From the NCBI GenBank assembly GCA_946699065.1, contig CAMPDV010001537.1, forward strand, positions 51,758-115,757: DNA of 64,000 nt. Reading direction: 5' to 3'. Origin of the DNA: Loxodes magnus. Its lineage: Eukaryota; Ciliophora; Karyorelictea; Loxodida; Loxodidae. Each line of letters opens with the position of its first letter. The stretch's first letter is position 1. A program made the position numbers and the translations under genes. The notes under the pieces were generated by a model, which ran no database searches, had not been told where the DNA came from, and was given only the letters and a program-made list of their open reading frames with translations. Below are positions 24,035 through 36,290 of this stretch, piece after piece.

Positions 24035-24845
24035 TTATAATAATTATAATTTAGACTAAATGTCAAATACAGATTTATGTATCTTGGGGCTTCAAATTGG
24101 TATCAGTGTACAATTTTTTTCGGGATTGTATATCGTGCTTTTTATAAATGGATGATTACCACAAAGGATTTTCTTAGTTTCTTATGGGTATTTTTATTCA
24201 TAGATGCCTAATATGTTATTAATAGTTTCTTTAGATTTTTTTATTTTTTAAGATTTTTCAGGTTTTTTTAATTTCATTTTTCTTAAGTTGCCTTCATTCT
24301 TTAAAATGTCTTTGCAAGTGATATCTAGATTTTTATTACCAACATATTTTGATATTTTTTCTTTGAATAAACTTTTATCCAACATCACAATTCTTTTGCT
24401 ATGGCTTATAAAAAAAATCATACTTTACTTTTATTAATGCTGAAATTTATGTAAATCTTCTTTTATAATAATTCTTTGCGATTATGTTGATTGGCTTAAG
24501 ACATTTTATAAAGATAATTTTTGCTACTAAAATATTTTTTATTAATTAAATTTTAAGAATTAATATTTCACTGTTTGGTCTTCTTTGCTGCTCATTAAAT
24601 CCAGGATTTTAACTCCTTGATTAAAATAATTTCTTTACTATGCAATTTATAATTTCACTTTTTCAATTTTATTTAAATTAATTTGTTATTTTTAGTTTCA
24701 GATCAGTTTATTCAGTCAGACAAACATTACTAACTAGATTCTCGATTTTGTTTTAGCTTTTTTGACTCCTAATTAGTCTCTTTATTTCTAGATTTTCTTT
24801 TTTAATTATTAGAGAGACAAATGCTCTTTCCATTTTCTTTTTTAA
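24035..24845 (-). pseudogene. Gag-like retroposon, older copy within repeat C
   Basis: ATG 24833 follows an A-run, as in the young copies (MERAFVSLIIKKENLEIKR). The frame reaches TGA at 24663-24665, and its continuation keeps the same phase as far as the knuckle remnant CWQQKSRYHLQRH at 24344 and below, in which Cys2 and Cys4 are lost. The 3-prime end near 24050 has the usual (ATT)-rich tail preceded by tttagactaaat. About 810 bp, so nearly full length. The 5-prime half is duplicated in C2 at 55265-55690. Confidence 0.65.
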
Positions 24846-24929
24846 TAATTAATTATTGTTATTAATATATATAATAAAAAAATCCCAAAAAAGCAAATCT
24901 CTACCAAAAAACTTGATGACTCTTAATAG

Positions 24930-25612
24930 ATTGTTGCCAACGATCTTTTCATACTTTAGATTGTATAAAAAAATTAGCAAATGATGGTAATAATCTTAAT
25001 TAACTAACTTAAATCTTGATGAATTATATGGAACTTTTATATCTAAAAACTAAAATTAAAGATGTAAATTACTTAAAAAACAACCTTTTAGTAAATTTAA
25101 GAAAGAATTTTATAAAATAATTAGATCGTAAAAGAAATTTAAAATACTAGAAATTATAAGACACAACAATCCTAAGTACTCAAAAGTTCAATGGAAATAA
25201 AACAATTACCTTCAACAAAAGATATTCTAAACTGAAGAAAAAAAATTCTGATATTGCAAACAATTTGGATTTAAAGTTATTATCAATTTAAATAAAAAGA
25301 ACAAAGAATAATAAAATCTAATGGGAAAATAAATTTAAAGTATATTATATTTTAGAAGGTTTATTTTATAGGAAAAAATAATTCAAGCTAATTAAAAAAA
25401 TTTAATATACTTAAAAAGCAATTAATGAATTTAATAAAAAATAATTGCTAATTGACTTAAAGAAAAAAATAATGAAAAATAATCTAAAAGCCATCAAGAT
25501 TCCTGTCAATGAAGTTCAAGCAAGTTTGAGGTGTATACTTTTTTTAGCATCTAATTCTTAAATCGTGCCAATCTTATTAATGGTGATACTACGTTAGTTA
25601 ATTATTATTAAT
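24930..25612 (+). pseudogene. Gag-like remnant with damaged zinc knuckle
   Basis: Plus-strand frame with a knuckle relic at 25246-25287 reading F-TGA-YCKQFG-F: Cys1 became Phe, TGA sits at the usual Trp position and His became Phe. It corresponds to 49646-50077 in repeat C3 (LDRKRNLKYQK here, IDRKKNLKFQK there), so both come from one insertion that was duplicated with C. It ends near an attattatt run at 25603-25612. Confidence 0.55.
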
Positions 25613-26259
25613 ATATAAATACATTATTTATATATATTATAATTTGGAATTTTATTAGCTCTACATGATTGTATATATGGCTTAAAAAAAGTAAATTTGA
25701 TTTTGACAATTTATAGCATTATTATAATTATTATATGTTCTAATATTTTAATTTATAATTTAAAATTTAAATTTTCTACTTTCTCATGAAAATATTAATT
25801 AATTAATTCTGTTATTTTGCCAATTTACACTTATATTTAAAAAAATAAAACAAATTCATATAAATATTAACGTTTTTTTTGGTTCAATTTTTCTAAATTC
25901 ATTTTTACATAAATTCAATTTCCTTTTTTGAACTCGTATTCTCAATTTTTCTATAAATTTTGAATCATAGAATCAAAGAAATATTTTTACTTCCTTTCTA
26001 ATTGCTAATAAAATCAAATAAATCAGAATATTTTATATTTACTATCCTAAATCTAATTAATAATTCTTTTCATTACTCTACTCTTTTCATATCTTAATTG
26101 ATTTATATTTATCAATTAGCACAGCTTTCACTAAGACAGATATTTTTAAAGTGTTTTTTAGTTATAGTAATATATATAACTATTCTGCTTCTCTATCCTA
26201 TTATTTTATATTTTTGCAAATCTATCAATTTCAAACTAATTTTATGTTTTAAGATATTA

Positions 26260-26709
26260 GTAAAACCCTTGCTAATTGTGGACTTCCTTAAGAGTCTAAC
26301 TAAGGAAACTCAATAGAATACTTAGTAATAATAAATTCAAGAATTCCAAGTTACTGAATCGCTAGAAAATTAATCTAGCTAGAGAAAATTATTTCGCCTG
26401 GTTTTTTATCATTAAAATTTAATTAATTCAGCTGATATTAAGAAGTTTATCCTTAGTGTGGATCTGAAATATTAAAGAGTAAAATCAAGAGAATTCCTTC
26501 CTCAATAGAAAATTAGGTTAGATGCAAAGAAGGTAACGATAAAAGAATTAAAGATAAAGACTAGCATGACTCAATTTTCATCAAATACTAGATTGTAGTA
26601 GCGTAAGTATATGCCAGAGCAATTTCTTCCTACTCCTCCTGTAGTGGGAAGAAGCTAACTGTTTCAAGTATGTAATCAAATATGTAAATACATTAAATAG
26701 ACTTGCTGA
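26260..26709 (+). pseudogene. Coding-like fragment found only in A2, Pro/Gln-containing
   Basis: A TGA-free frame in the ciliate code, open from about 26098 and ending at TGA 26707-26709. From 26281 on, its composition becomes distinctly protein-like (KSLTKETQQNTQQQQIQ, KSREFLPQQKIRLDAKK, MPEQFLPTPPVVGR). There is no in-frame ATG before 26566, so it may be an exon or a 5-prime truncated gene. Repeat A1 lacks 26260-26660 entirely. I do not recognise the family. Captured host sequence or an internal part of the A element lost from A1 are both possible. Confidence 0.45.
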
Positions 26710-26992
26710 CTAAATTAAAGAAACTTTTTAAAAGATAATTGCCCTATTATTTACTATCAATAAAAGTATTCAGAATTAAATTTTATCATATATTAAAAAG
26801 TCAAGATTATGTGAAGATTCTTTGATTCTAATAAGTTTCTAATAGTTAATTCATAATCTTCAATAAAATAAAAAATAAGAGAAAGCATTTTTATATTATT
26901 TATAAAGAAAGCTTCTAATAGAGTAATTAATTTTTACAACTGATATGAGAAAACAATATTTCGCATAAATAAAAAAATTAGTATGAAAAATT

Positions 26993-27500
26993 ATGAAACT
27001 CACTTCGGTGCAAAATGTAGAAATATTAATGGATAATAAATGATCAGAAAAATAGATCAAAAATGAAAAACAACATTTTAATTTTGCAAAAATAAGATAA
27101 AAAGAACTAGAAAAGACAAAAAAAATTGATACAGAGAATAAAAGAAAACTGGATAAATCAGACAAGAATTCTAATAGAGTGATTGTGTTCCAATGGAAAT
27201 AATAAAAGAAAGTAACTGAAATCAAAATAAATTAGAGATCTAAAAAAATTTCGAAAATTGATGACACCTACGATGGAAATGTCCGTAGCAAGAGAAAATA
27301 AGAAGAGTAATCGGGAGATCGATCTGATACAAAATAATGACTTTCTTGCCATCAAGTTATGAGAAGATCTGACGGAGAAAACGAGAATTATCAGACAAAA
27401 CTAATATACTGTTTAGAGAAAGGAAAATCTTACAGATTTTTTAAATCTTTAAAATTTCTAGCCGAAAATTTAACTTATTTTGAATTGAATATGAAAAATA
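26993..27500 (+). pseudogene. Coding-like island of repeat A, copy 2
   Basis: Counterpart of 4132-4620: MKLTSVQNVEILMDN at 26993, then TGA, then a Lys-rich frame with KISKIDDTYDGNVRSKRK and QEEQSGDRSDT. Indels relative to A1 change the frame in the middle. Confidence 0.4.
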
Positions 27501-28866
27501 ATTAATTATTGATAAAACTCATAGTGATATAGAAAAACTTTAACATTCTTAAATTAAAAAGTTAAAAAAATATTAAAAATTTCTTTTACTATATAATTAC
27601 TAAAAGTTATAGTAAAAATAGATAAAAATTTAACAATATAAAAAAGAATAAAAATTTACTTTTAAAAGAATTTAAATTAATTTGAAAATAAGAATAAAAT
27701 ATAAAATTATATAGATATATCAAAATCTTAAATAAATAAAATTATAAAAATTATAATTATATAGAGATAATAATTACAAGCAGAAAATTATTAAACTAAT
27801 AATAATACATAAATTTTTCTAATGATAAATAAAAATAGTTTAAAAAGTGTAATAAAAAAATTTAAATTTAAAAATAAAAATAAAAATGAAAATGTAGATA
27901 TATTTTTCTACAAAAAATTAAAAGATAAAATATAAATAATTTTAAATAAAAGGCATTTTTTTAGATAATAGCGAAAATTAAAGAAAAATAAATTTAATAT
28001 AAAAATTTAAATTAACATAAACTAAAGATTCATTAAAAGCATAAAAATAAATTACTGAGTATAAAAACTTAGTTTATTTAACTTAAATTTCATTATAAGA
28101 AAAATATAATTTTATAGATTATTTGCTTATCAATTCCTTTTGCTTGAAAAGTAAATCTAAAGACGATGCAAACTAAATTAAAGTTACAAATAAAGATTAT
28201 TTAAAAAGAGTATAAAAATAATTTTTTAAATATAAAATTAGTTAAATTAATTAAATATTAGATAAAATAAGTTTAATATAATTATAAAATTAATATATTA
28301 TTACTATAACCGATAATAAATAATTTCCATAAATTTGTAAAATAAAACTTCTATTATTCAATTTTTTCAATCGCTTGATAAAAGAAAAAAAGATTTAATT
28401 TAACTTGAAAATATTTATTATTAAAGAGATTTTTATTTGAAAATAGGATTTATTATATAATTTATAAATCACAACACATTTATTTTTTATTAAATGTAAA
28501 ATATAAAATTTAGATATTCTAAATTTTTAAATATTTTTAAATTAAATAAAAAAGTTTCTATTTTTTGAAAATTGTTCTAATTATTTCATAAATTTATTTT
28601 ATTTTACTAAACTATCATTATGCAATTATTGATATTTTACTTCTAATTTTAAATAAGATAGCTGAATATTTAATAAATTTTGTTTTTTTCTAAATTAACT
28701 AGAATAGATAAATTAAATTAAATAAGTGTATTTTAACTCTTAATTATGAAATCCTTCAAATTACTGTTTTTAATTTTAATTATTAAATATTTAAAAATTA
28801 TGAAGAAATAAACTAGAAATAATTTATTCTTTGCTTCTCTTCTTTATTTAAAAATATACAAGTTTC

Positions 28867-29055
28867 TTTCTGAAAGGATTAACATAAGCAGAAGTTGACT
28901 ACATTAAAAGAATAGCTTAAGTCTAGATTTACTTATAGAGATTTTAAGAAATAATGAACTTGTTAAGAAATTACAAGGCAAGAGATCTACTCGGACATAT
29001 CGAAACGTTTAAGTTCTTGGATATATAAATTTTTAATTTAGAGATATTGATTTGA
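28867..29055 (+). pseudogene. Conserved coding-like segment, copy in A2
   Basis: FLKGLTQAEVDYIKRIAQ through NLLRNYKAR to TGA 29053-29055, aligned without indels to 6785-7045. Confidence 0.3.
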
Positions 29056-29879
29056 GATTTAAATTTTCATAAGATAATAAGTTGATGGTTAAAGTTCTGA
29101 ATTAATCTATAAAATAATTACTAAACAGGTGACTTATATTTATTTTTAGATTACACTACCTTATTTCTTTTGCAATATAATCATTTTAGTTAATTATAAA
29201 ATCTTTATGTTTGGAAAATTTATTTAACTATAAATTTAAAATAAATTAAATTTTAAGAAAAAATGTAGTTTGAAATGTTTTTTTTAATTTTTTTATTCCT
29301 AAAAAGAATATTTTTCGAAATTTTTAAATGATCAATTTTTTATTTTACATTCAACTAAACCACTATTTACCTTATCCTATAAAGTGAATTTCATCTTTAA
29401 ATAATTTTTAATGAAATTTGTTCAATAAATTTTGAATAATTACTAATTTTTTAAATTATATTTAAATATTTTATTATTTTATTTGCTTTTAGTTAATTAA
29501 AACAATTAAAAAATAACTTTTTATTTTTATTTCTATTTTTAATAAAGAATTTTAAAATATTTCACCCAGAAAGTAATTTATATTTTTCAAAAAAGTTTAT
29601 ATTTTTTACTTAAAATTTTATAAATTAAGATAAAATTTAACTAAAAGAAGGATAAGTGAGATAGTTAAGATTAATGATAAGATAAGATTTCTAAAATAAG
29701 ATTAAATATGAGATTATAATCTTAATTTTATTATAAAATAATATTAAAAATTATAATAATATTTTTGGAATATTTTTAATCCTCTTTAAACTGAATTTAA
29801 ATTAGAACATCTAAAATTAAATACAAATTATAATAAATGAAATTGTCGCATAAAAATTTTCACATTATTGATTTTCATA

Positions 29880-30650
29880 AGATTTTTTGAATAGTAAAGT
29901 AAAGAAAAAAAGTAAGAAAAGAAGTAGAAAATCTGTTTTAAGAAAGTCTGAACAGCTTTGAGCTATCAAATTTAAAAAGTTAGAAAAATAAAAATGCATT
30001 TCCACGAATAATAGAATGAAAAAGAAAAATACTAATAGAATTTAGAAAATTGTTTTAAAGAAATCTGAACAACCTTTAGTTATTAAATTTAAGAAGTTAG
30101 AAAAAGTAAGAAATGCATTTCCATGAATAGTAAAGTGAAGAAGAAAAGTACGAAAAGATGTTAGAAAATCTATTTTAAGGCCTTATGAAACTACTAAAAA
30201 GAATAAAAAAATGAAACCAAATCTAAAATGTCAACTAGATCTTATAATTACAAGATAAAGACAACCTGAGCAGAATATGGAGATTAAAAAAATAGTAAAA
30301 AATTAATAAAAATAAGATCATAAGAAAAATAAATTAAAATTAAAAGAAAATGATACTACTGTTTCTCGACAGAACACAAATACAAGCAATGGAAAAGATT
30401 TTATTAGTTCAAAAAAACTACTAAATCAATGAAAAGAAAGAAAAAAGAAAATTATTCTGCAACTAAGAATGAGAAATTTACAAAATGAAAGAAAATTAGA
30501 AGTTTACAAGAATGAGAAGCACAATAACTAAGAAAGAAAAATTTAAAGACTTTTTTGTATAAAAATTAATAAAATTACAAACTTATTTTTAGCGATGGGA
30601 ACGATATAACTGCTGTTAAACATTTTTAATTATAATTATTAGTCATTTAT
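29880..30650 (+). pseudogene. Gag-like coiled-coil remnant in A2
   Basis: Counterpart of 7850-8400, more damaged: TGAs and shifts break the coiled-coil frame around 30420-30520. Its upstream part is expanded by the tandem repeat at 29889-30190. Confidence 0.35.
29889..30190 (+). repeat. Tandem repeat, about 2.5 units of 117-119 bp
   Basis: Units begin at 29889, 30006 and 30125, each with gaatagtaaagt or a close variant. The first two end with aatgcatttcca. A1 has a single unit at the corresponding place near 7850. Confidence 0.7.
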
Positions 30651-30960
30651 TTAATTTAAGGAGTTCTACTTAGGTCCGATTATATTTTATAATCTAGAAT
30701 AAACTAATTGGGATTTAAATTAAATTTGCAATAGTAATTATATATTCCTAAAAAAGGAAAAATGAATAAAATCATAAAAGAATTTCTCCAACTAAGGATA
30801 AGAGTAAAATAATAATAAAAGAAGTGTGAAAAAAATATTTTAATATTTAATTTTATCTATTTACAAACTAAAAGTCTATTTTTTTTAATTAATTTGGATA
30901 ATTAATTAATATCATCTTGTTATATGCCTGATAGTGAAAAAAGTTAAGATTTTAAAGATT

Positions 30961-31854
30961 AAAGCATGAGTCATTTTAAGACATTTTAAAATTAATTTTT
31001 TTATAATTCACATTTGTTAATAAGAGATTACATAACACTTTTAAAGTGTTTAGGATATAATCATATAAGATTTAAGATAATTTGTATTATAAATGAGCTT
31101 GAAAACATCTATAAGAAGAAATTAGAACTGAATCAAAGATAAAACTGAAAATAATAAGTTCACTGAGAGAGAAAAGAGAGTGAACATTAAGACCTTTTTA
31201 TTAAATCCTGGAGCAATCCAATTATTGAGCAGGAAGAGGCGAAATACCTCCAAAATTGCCAAATTTGATTTTAATAATTAAGTGATAATTTGAATAGAAT
31301 TTTGTTGTAGGAGATCTTGGGATGGTAAATGATAGTATCGTTAATATTTGTATACAAAAAGAAATAGAAAAATGTACTATAATGATTATATCATTATAAA
31401 CATTTAAATGATAATTAATTTGTTAATTTTACTTTTCTCAATATTATCTTATTTAAGGATAATATTCCAATCACTGTTGTCTTTATCTTTATTTTATACA
31501 TTATTGGAAAAAGATAGCTCAAATAAAATATAAGATTAGTAGTTAAAAGATAAAATATATAAGTAAAAATATACAGATTTTTCCCTACTGGTTTATTAAA
31601 TTTTCTTTTAGATAGATAAAGATATCTTGAAGGTTAATATTAAGTCATTGAAGAAATATATAAGTCAATGTAAATTAAACATTATAATTGCTTATTCAGA
31701 TTTAAGGCAAAGGAAAATTTTCTTAAAATCTTATTAAAATTACTGTGAGAATAAAAGTATTAATATAGCAAATAGAAAGTTTATATTTTATTTAATTTGG
31801 AAAAATAAAATAATTAAAATAATTTTCATGAAGCATAAAAGACATCAAATCTAA
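30961..31854. other. A+T-rich DNA with a small G+C-richer island
   Basis: 31150-31340 is somewhat richer in G+C and reads coherently in two plus-strand frames (for example DLFIKSWSNPIIEQEEAKYL), but no domain or homologous copy was found. The remainder is plain A/T-rich sequence. Confidence 0.35.
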
Positions 31855-32763
31855 TCATTGGAAATTCAAAAAAATATACATTTTTTTTAAAGAGATGCTG
31901 AGGGATTTTTTCAAAATTTGAAAATTCTAAACCATAGAAAAAGAAATCAAATGAAACTTAATTAAGAAATTAAAAATAAAAACATTGATTAATGAAAAAA
32001 TGTGATAATAAAAAAATTCTATTAATTCTTTAATAGTTTAATTTTGAGTATTTAAAAATAAATATTTATAATAGTTGATAATAAGTTGAATATTATTAAC
32101 TCTCATATTTTTCATTAATAACTGATAAAATAGACTACGGTGTTGCTATTAAATTTTCCATTTATCTGATTTTATATTTTCAACTTATAGAATTTTTTTA
32201 AATACATTTATCAAAGAAACCTTTAAACATATAGGTAAAAAAACAAACATTATTTCTATAATACAGCTATATAAAAATTTAAAAGAAAGGAAGCAGCTAG
32301 AAATATACTAAGAAATTAGATTGTCTAATTTATTTCCTGAAATTACTTACGCTAACTTGAATAAATAACATAACATAATAAATTAACGTGGTTCTGCCCT
32401 TATTATGACATCCATGAAGTAATGTTTTAATTAAAAATTTCTGAATTTCCTTTCTTATTGCTTTAATTCAAAAATTTGAAACCCTTTTCCCTTAATTCTT
32501 GTGGATACTTTCGAAGGCCGTAGTTGAAACTCTTAAAGAGCTCTCATTCTTATACAAACCTCAGTTTTTGAGTAGTCTTCTATAATTAAAAATCTTAGTT
32601 AAATTAAATTTGGCCTTATCTATGTCTTGATTTTACCCAAGCTTCTATCCAAATTGACATCATAGAGAATAGAAGGGTTTTTGAGAAGCGGACTACAAAA
32701 TAATACCTGCTTGTCCTGATATTGAGTCTAATGCTAAGGAATAGCTTGAGGCTCACCATCCAT
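31855..32763 (-). CDS. Hypothetical ORF, only the first ~130 codons convincing
   Basis: This 302-residue frame in the ciliate code runs from ATG 32763 to TGA 31855-31857 without interruption. The first ~130 codons (32390-32763) lie in a clearly G+C-richer island and read as ordinary protein (MDGEPQAIPQHQTQYQDKQ, later LRPSKVSTRIKGKGFQIFEL). After that the composition drops to Phe/Ile/Leu/Asn/Tyr typical of non-coding A/T-rich DNA. A real exon may therefore end near 32390, with the rest open by chance. No homologous copy in the window and no family recognised. It could be a host-gene fragment. Confidence 0.35.
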
Positions 32764-33540
32764 ACTTTAAATCATAATAAATAATATAGATTAAAAATGA
32801 TCAGTATATATAAGTTTAGAACTAAGGTTTTAGTTTAAAAAGAATCTTCATGTTAATCATTATCCTATTGATAATCCATATTTTATATGTGAATAATATG
32901 AGATTCTTGGAAATGTGTTATAATTTACATACTATTATTATAAAAGGAAATTATTATCATAAAATATTAGGAATTAGATAAAAGGTGCTTTAAATTTCTT
33001 AATAAGGCATTAAAAACTCTTTTCAATTTATTTTATTTGAGTATTTATATTTAAAAATAAAAAAGTATCACAAAATGTTAATGTCAAGAAGATTTGAATT
33101 GCTTAAAATTTAGAAAATTAAAAAAAGATGTGAAAGATTTTAAAAACCAAGAATGATTGAAATGTGAAAAGAAAAAGTTTTAATTTAAAATTAAAAGATA
33201 TTAATTAGCGATTTTTATTTAAAGAAAACAATTCTTGTAGTTAAATGTGTCGATATACTCTTTTATTTAATAATAAAAAATAAAAAATAATTTGATTATT
33301 TAAAAATTTATTTGTTTATGTTAACAAAATTACTAAATATATAATATATAGATTAAAAAATTATATTGTTATTTTCACTTTTTATTTCAAATTTTATTTC
33401 ATAAAGATACTTCTTCAAGATTATTTCAAATTAGAAAAAAAAATTCAGTATTAAAAGTAATGAACCTTATAATTTTAATTTGTGTTTAAATAAATAAAAA
33501 ATAGAAAAATCTAAATTTTTAGGTAATTGAAGCTTAAATT
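32764..33540. other. A+T-rich spacer
   Basis: No features recognised. Confidence 0.5.
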
Positions 33541-33571
33541 TTTTAATTAAATTAAATTAAATTAAATTAAG
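33541..33571. repeat. Microsatellite (TTAAA)n
   Basis: Five to six uninterrupted pentamer units. Confidence 0.8.
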
Positions 33572-33689
33572 GAAATGACCTATCATTTTTATGATAAAGA
33601 GCTGAGAGAGATCTGTCTAAATATTTTTAAAAGTATGCTTCCTTTTGGATATATCAATGTTCTTTTTAACTTTTTACTATAGAAATTTC

Positions 33690-34357
33690 CTCCTTAGTAG
33701 AATAATATTGTCGATTTTCTTCATAATTCTTATTATTTTCTTTTTGTTTCCCTTCATAATTCATCTGTCTTTCTTTGTTTGAATTCTTTGTATTCCTTGA
33801 ATTACCACAGAAGGTATCAAGTTGATTCGCAATAGAAACATTTTTTATTATGTTTTGGTCTTTGCTCATATTCTTTCCGCTTCTTCTCACAGCAAGTACA
33901 TGTTGTTTTAACTGTATGCTCCAGAATCATTTCCACCTCAGGTATTGGAGGCTTAAATCCAGTTGTAACTCCAGGAAATTCTATCTTGGTTTCTTTCAGT
34001 TTCAATATTTCTTCTCTTAAATAGTATATTAATGCATATCCTAAAAATCCAGCAATTCCTCTGCAATATTTGTTCTAACCTTTCCCTCATTAAGGCATTT
34101 TCATATCTTAGTGCTCCTTCGAGCTTCCGTAGTTCTTCAAAATCTTCCATAACGTCTCATTCTTCAAAATCTTCTTAGTAATATTCAGCTTCATGTACCT
34201 AAAAGATCTAACTTTTGAAGGAGATCAGGTTTTATTAATTTTTTTTCAGGGCCATGAGTTAGGTTTGCCCTGATTCATATCCGTGTTTTTGTGACTTGTG
34301 AGGAAGAGTAATTTCAAGTTTCTCTTCGACTCTTATTTTTTTCTTTTTCTCCTCCAT
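33690..34357 (-). pseudogene. Gag-like gene, distinct subfamily, frameshifted
   Basis: ATG 34357 (MEEKKKKIRVEEKLEITLP) leads to TGA at 34157-34159. The same frame continues with MEDFEELRKLEGALRYENAL (ATG 34150) in a predicted coiled coil. A shift near 34060 moves to the frame with PGVTTGFKPPIPEVEMILE and TCTCCEKKRKE, then a knuckle remnant CFYCEST-TGA-YLLW at 33840 and below (His became Tyr, last Cys lost). It is richer in G+C than its surroundings. The order, an acidic/basic N-terminus then coiled coil then knuckle, matches the family, but sequence similarity is limited to the knuckle. An independent Zn-binding gene is the alternative. Confidence 0.55.
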
Positions 34358-35912
34358 TGCACTAAAGCTATTGCGGAGATGTTCAACCTTATTTTAATAG
34401 ATTTTATTTATGAGTTTATTATTTATTAAATGAAATACTTTTTTAAATTAAGCAACACACAAACCAAAATATTATCATTTTTTGTTATTGACGAAAATGT
34501 GGTAATTAATAATATTTTATTTCATTTTTTAATTTACGATCTGTTTCAGATTTAAATTTTTCACTGAATGTAATACTTATTTTAAAATTTAATTATCTTT
34601 ACATATCTGCCTTCTTATATTGTTAAATTCCTAGTCAAATCATCTTCAATATTATCGTTTAATAAATGTTCTATAGTAAGAAAACATAAAATTATAGTAG
34701 CTTAATAATTATTATAAATTCTTCATACTTTATTAGCTTGTGAGCATTGTTAAGAAGATATATTATTATCATTTTCATAATTAAAAAAAAGAATTATTCT
34801 ATTGGAAAAACATGTTATAATAAAATAATAGATTAAATATATTTTATTATACGCTTCTTATATCATTATGAGACAATAACTCCTGTAAATTAATTTATCT
34901 TTGTTTTAAATTTTCTAATATAAATACTACAACTAGTTATTAAATTTAAGTTTGTTTAGATTAAAAATTTTGAAATCTTAGGCTTCCAATCTTTTAGCTT
35001 GTAAATATATTAAAGTTTAGAATTTGATTGGCACTTATTTCCAATTCCATAACTTAAAATTGCACTTTTATCTTTTTTTGATTTAATCCTAGATAGTACA
35101 TTGTTAATATATATTTTTAAATTTTGATTTTAGGGTTCAATTTAAAAATTTAAATTAAATAATCATCTTTTATTTCAAATAACCTTAAAATAGATATTAT
35201 ATATATTTATAAAAATAAAATTAGCGCAATTAGAATTATTTCTAAAAGCTACAAATATTAGCTTATTGGAAATTTATTTTATTCTACTATTATATTATAC
35301 TATTTTATATACTATTATTTTACAATTTATATAGCGAATTTATGATTCTTCATATAAAAAGTCTACTATATTATCTAAATATTTTAGTTAATAATAAAAA
35401 TTTAACTTTTTTTATATTCCTATTATTAATCATTCTTAATCTTTTATAACATTGAATTGATTAAAATTTAATATCAAGATTATACGTATTCTAAGATTTA
35501 ATAGCTAGGAATAATTTAATATTTTTTGGATTTTCTTATACTTTTATCATATATAAAATTTATTCTGAGTTATGTTGACTTATATGTTTTTAATTATGTA
35601 TTAAGTATCTAAAGATATTTTATACGATTTTTGATTTTTTATCTTCAAAGAAATTTTTTTCTATTAGATTTAGTATTTAAAATTAAGTTGCTTTTGTTTT
35701 TTTCGTTTCTTACTTTTTTCTCTTTTCACATTAGAAATGTAGAATTTAGGTTTTCTTCTTGTTCTTTTATTTATATTTAATATTAAGTATTTTTTTAAGT
35801 CTAATTTTTTTTTAATTATTTACTTTTTAACTCTATTTTTCCCATTTTTTACAAGATGCTAAAAAAAATACAAATTCTCTAATATTATATAATTAAATTT
35901 TTAAATAAGAAG
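34358..35912. other. A+T-rich DNA, nothing recognised
   Basis: Apart from a G+C-richer fringe just upstream of the gag-like gene (to about 34400) I see no features. Confidence 0.5.
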
Positions 35913-36290
35913 ATTCAACTTTCAACTGAGAGTGACAAAAACTCTGGTACCTTTAAGTGTCTTTTTGTGAAAAAGCGAGCAAGAATCTTGGAAGAAATCA
36001 AGCAGGACTTGAAGTATTGATTAACGTTTAAGAAGTAAGATCCAAACATTAAGGTCTCTAAAAAGTAAGGAAAATTAATATAAAGCAATGTTGAACGAAA
36101 AGAATTTTTTAAAGTAGCGCTTCAATCACGGCCTTATGCAAGACAAGACATTCAAGAAAAGTCTAGCAATGAGGGAGTATTTCATTTAAGAGTTTTTTAA
36201 AAATGATAAACTTTACTAAAAAAACTGCAAGCCATTGAGATGCTGCATGCTCTATTATCAAATCGTTTTTAGTACATGAATAAACTTCTT
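35913..36290 (+). pseudogene. Coding-like fragment of unknown family
   Basis: One plus-strand frame in a G+C-richer island reads TESDKNSGTFKCLFVKKR, then KRARILEEIKQDLK. It is broken by TGA at 36018-36020 and 36204-36206, but the phase is kept through LQSRPYARQDIQEKSS and beyond. No start codon, no zinc knuckle, no hairpin-plus-ATT end, and no second copy in the window. It may be a decayed host exon or part of an element not otherwise present here. Confidence 0.35.

Larger units (their letters stand above)
18740..25560 (+). repeat. Large repeat C, copy 1
   Basis: This segment aligns in inverted orientation with 55260-60640 (C2) and in direct orientation with the more diverged 45930-50080 (C3). 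C1 and C2 agree closely over most of their length. For example, the stretch beginning gcctgcttgctaattaaat at 21083 has its complement near 59080. C1 contains the retroposon at 19181-20018, for which C2 keeps the empty site, and the gag-like copies at 24035-24845 and 24930-25612. The bulk (20.1-23.9 kb) shows no credible frame on either strand. No terminal repeat or transposase was seen. Confidence 0.75.
26055..30960 (+). repeat. Large repeat A, copy 2
   Basis: Direct copy of 3595-9800. It lacks the 4930-5750 retroposon (uninterrupted site near 27780-27810). It has about 400 bp at 26260-26660 that A1 lacks, and a tandem expansion at 29889-30190. Its coding-like islands are more decayed than in A1. 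Confidence 0.75.

Noticed and set aside
18740-25560. Repeat C as a Maverick/Tlr-type DNA transposon with long inverted repeats
   Set aside because: The inverted arms are 30 kb apart with independent contents between them. No integrase, polymerase or capsid-like frame was seen, and a third copy is in direct orientation.
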